From contig NC_079376.1 in NCBI RefSeq assembly GCF_021018895.1, positions 15,439,001 through 15,503,000 of the forward strand: a stretch of DNA of 64,000 nt, given 5' to 3'. Positions 61,877-64,000 of the stretch are shown in pieces (the stretch's first letter is position 1; each line of letters starts with the position of its first letter). The translations under genes were made by a program, and so were the position numbers. The notes under the pieces were generated by a model. The model saw only the letters and a list, made by a program, of their open reading frames with translations, was not told the origin of the DNA and ran no database searches. The DNA comes from Seriola aureovittata. Its lineage: Eukaryota; Chordata; Actinopteri; Carangiformes; Carangidae.

Positions 61877-63445
61877 CTGGATGTTCACATTTAGGTTAAG
61901 GTGGAAAAAACTGACAATCAAATATAACACACAGCATACAGTCCTGTGCAAAGTGATAGTAGACCAGAGTATTGTGTTGCCTCAATCTTCAGCTAAATTG
62001 AATTTCGCTAAAGAACAGCTTGGCATTAACCAGGGAGTCAATAATGACCCTAACATGTGCTTATTGGCAAAACAGAATTACGAATTAGATTAGGGATTTT
62101 TAATTAGAGAGCGAAGCACTTCATGCCTGGCAGTTAAGACAGCTTGTTTTGAAATGTTGTGAAAAAAGGAGCTGATTTTCTGATATAATTAAGTTGATTT
62201 AAAGACGACATATGTTGCTTTATAATTTTTCTTCAGAAAAACCCTGAAACAATGTCAATTTCAGTCATAAAAAAGTAAAACATTTCAGATAATATAAATG
62301 TATATAGTTCCATGTGGTATATTTAAAATATTTTAAATGGTTTAAAAAAAAAAACAAAAAACAAAAAAAACTAACCATTTACCAGTACTCGACATACTAT
62401 ATATTACTACATATATTTACTTTATTGCAAATACATGCAATTCTTTCTCAAGTTTTCCCCCCATGGCAATGAAGATGCTCAGGAGCGTTTCCTCTGTAGT
62501 CCACCACCATGCCTTAGGTCATAATATTTCCTTATCAGGTCACCACACCATCCATGTATTAGGGAACCCTACCTTTGAAATAAGGAAGTTGGAATGAAAG
62601 ATTTATGTGGCTTTGTTCAAAGAGAAGCAGATCTCTTTGCACTGTAAAGATAAAGCAAACCCTCTCTAATGCTTCGCGTCAAGAGAATCAACAAAACTGA
62701 ACTCAAATTTTAGGATCTTTTTAAAGATTGTTTACTTTATAATCAGCGAGGAGTAGAGAAATGATTTATTTCAATTTACTTGTAGGAATGATTAAATTTA
62801 GATATTATTTTAATCATACTGATCGTGGACATCAGCAAACACGGAACTTAAAAAATTTTTAACTTTTCAAACAATGGACAGTTTTTTTCCTGAACAGAAC
62901 AACTTGTCTTGCGGTTGATTTTCTTTGAGGCAAAAAAACACTGTTATTTGCACTCTATTTTAATCATGCACATTCTGACAAAGGTTTCCAACAACAAATG
63001 CTCAAGACAAGAGCTCAAGTGTTGTGGTTGGGAGGCACTTGTGTTTTCCACCAGCACTCAGATGTGACCTTTTAGATGCACCCCTATCACTCTGATGATG
63101 GAGAAATAGATCCTGCACCTTTTCAAGTCTGAAAAAACGACGCTTCCTGAAACAGAAACCGATGCTTTCTCTGCCTTTGAAAAATTGGCTTTTGTTCCTG
63201 GCAATTCTTATCAAAGCCTTGTATTCCTTTTTATTTGTCTTTTTCTAGACTTAAAGTCATTACTCTGCTCAGATTAAAGAAGATGCTATAATTTTCTATG
63301 GGGTTAGCGAGATCAAAGAAAAAATTCTCCTTGAAGTTTGTTACTGGAACTGCCCATGCTGCAATGAACCTCAACCATTGTTCAAATGGAAGAGCTGAAT
63401 ATAGGGAGATTGTATAAAATAAAAGGTACATACAGTACATATATA

Positions 63446-63497
<52 letters not shown>

Positions 63498-63875
63498 TAT
63501 ATATATACACATATATATATATAAGATATTATCAAACACACCATGTTTTTAATTGTGATGTTTTGACATTAGTATTTTCATGCATATTTTGTAGGTCTGT
63601 GGATGTTGAATCTTAGGGTAAGAAAAATAAAATAAAATGTAGTCATTCATTTTTAGCCTTTTTATATTTTTATGGTGAAGTTACAGGATTTTTCATCACT
63701 GCACCTTCAGCCTACAAATATGGGAATCTGAGTATTATCTTCAATTTTTAACAACAATAATAAACAAGCTAGTTGTTCATTTTAGCCACGACAGCAGAGT
63801 GTTGGTAATTTCTTTTTTTTTTCTTTTTTTTTACATCTAAAAAAGGCAAAGAGGCAAAGCCACTTTGGCTCAGAC
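61877..63875 (-). other. prox2: prox2 intron
   Basis: About 2.0 kb between the homeodomain exons and the exon at the window edge. It is AT-rich, with a (TA)n tract at 63438-63524 and A/T runs. No other gene is seen. Its 5' splice site is uncertain (see the next exon). Confidence 0.75.
63438..63524. repeat. (TA)n microsatellite
   Basis: A TA run interrupted by CAC and GTAC, about 87 bases. Confidence 0.95.
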
Positions 63876-64000
63876 TATATCATTTATGTGAAAGGATATG
63901 TTGAGAGACATGTAAGGGTTTCGTTCGGCCATGCTCTGCAGATCACCACACTCGATCTTGACGTGAGGGAGACACAGATTGTCGACCGTCACTGCCCCCA
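63876..64000 (-). CDS. prox2: prospero homeobox protein (prox2-like), partial exon at the window edge
   Basis: Minus-strand coding sequence running off the window. It translates as GAVTVDNLCLPHVKIECGDL, then QSMAERNPYMSLN. IECGDLQSMAERNPY aligns with the PROX1 segment SECGDLQDMSEISPY just upstream of the homeodomain (recalled), so it belongs to this gene and is not chance. VKIE is a consensus SUMO-acceptor motif (psi-K-x-E), at the position of the IKSE motif in PROX1. The donor is not certain. GT at 63874-63875 (ATA|GTCTGAG on the minus strand) keeps phase 0 with the next exon and lies just before an in-frame TGA. A site near 63910 would need a different acceptor. The rest of the exon lies outside the window. 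Confidence 0.82.

Noticed and set aside
58307..64000. Identification as prox1
   Set aside because: Several diagnostic positions (FFPDV, FARQAI, RDSELFRAL, VPD, KDSDPSW) fit PROX2-type proteins better than PROX1. A fish prox3 remains possible.

Overview
The window is vertebrate nuclear DNA, almost certainly from a teleost fish. It has spliced genes with GT-AG introns, long CA/GT and CT microsatellites, several dispersed repeats of kinds common in fish genomes, and large gene-poor spaces. The species cannot be named from the sequence; the repeat families suggest a percomorph (inference). Only two protein-coding genes can be supported. Both are partial and they point toward each other.

Left end (1 to about 8.5 kb, + strand): the last two coding exons of an estrogen-related receptor, best matched to esrrb (ERR-beta). 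They encode most of the ligand-binding domain through the AF-2 helix and the stop codon. The sequence before 4014 and between the exons is intron. Right end (about 57.5 to 64 kb, - strand): the last four coding exons of a prospero-type homeodomain gene, best matched to prox2 (or the related fish prox3). They encode a stretch upstream of the homeodomain, the homeo-prospero domain and the stop. The window ends inside this gene. In human, ESRRB and PROX2 share chromosome 14 and ESRRG and PROX1 share chromosome 1, so the pair looks like a tight version of an old ERR-PROX linkage.

The roughly 50 kb between the genes shows no convincing exon. Its main feature is a tandem array of about 10 kb (15.69-25.8 kb) built on an A-rich unit of about 36 bp. 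The array contains higher-order internal duplications (near-identical blocks 3,230 bp apart). It is interrupted by a non-satellite module present in two homologous copies plus a short third fragment, by a tRNA-derived SINE with a clear target-site duplication, and by a second tRNA-like repeat on the - strand. Downstream (26-27.1 kb) the array decays into islands mixed with a roughly 760-bp foreign insertion and a second copy of the tRNA-like repeat together with its flank.

The rest of the intergenic space holds microsatellites, dispersed non-autonomous repeats (10.9-11.4, 36.75-37.13, 49.3-49.6 and 49.7-50.2 kb, with one more in a prox intron at 59.5-60.0 kb) and several complex blocks rich in TAAT/TTAATTA motifs. 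These blocks look like candidate conserved non-coding regulatory elements, which would suit a neighbourhood of developmental transcription factors. That reading is inferred from composition only. The most unusual structure is the satellite array with its recurrent module, which may be the amplified interior of an uncharacterised mobile element.
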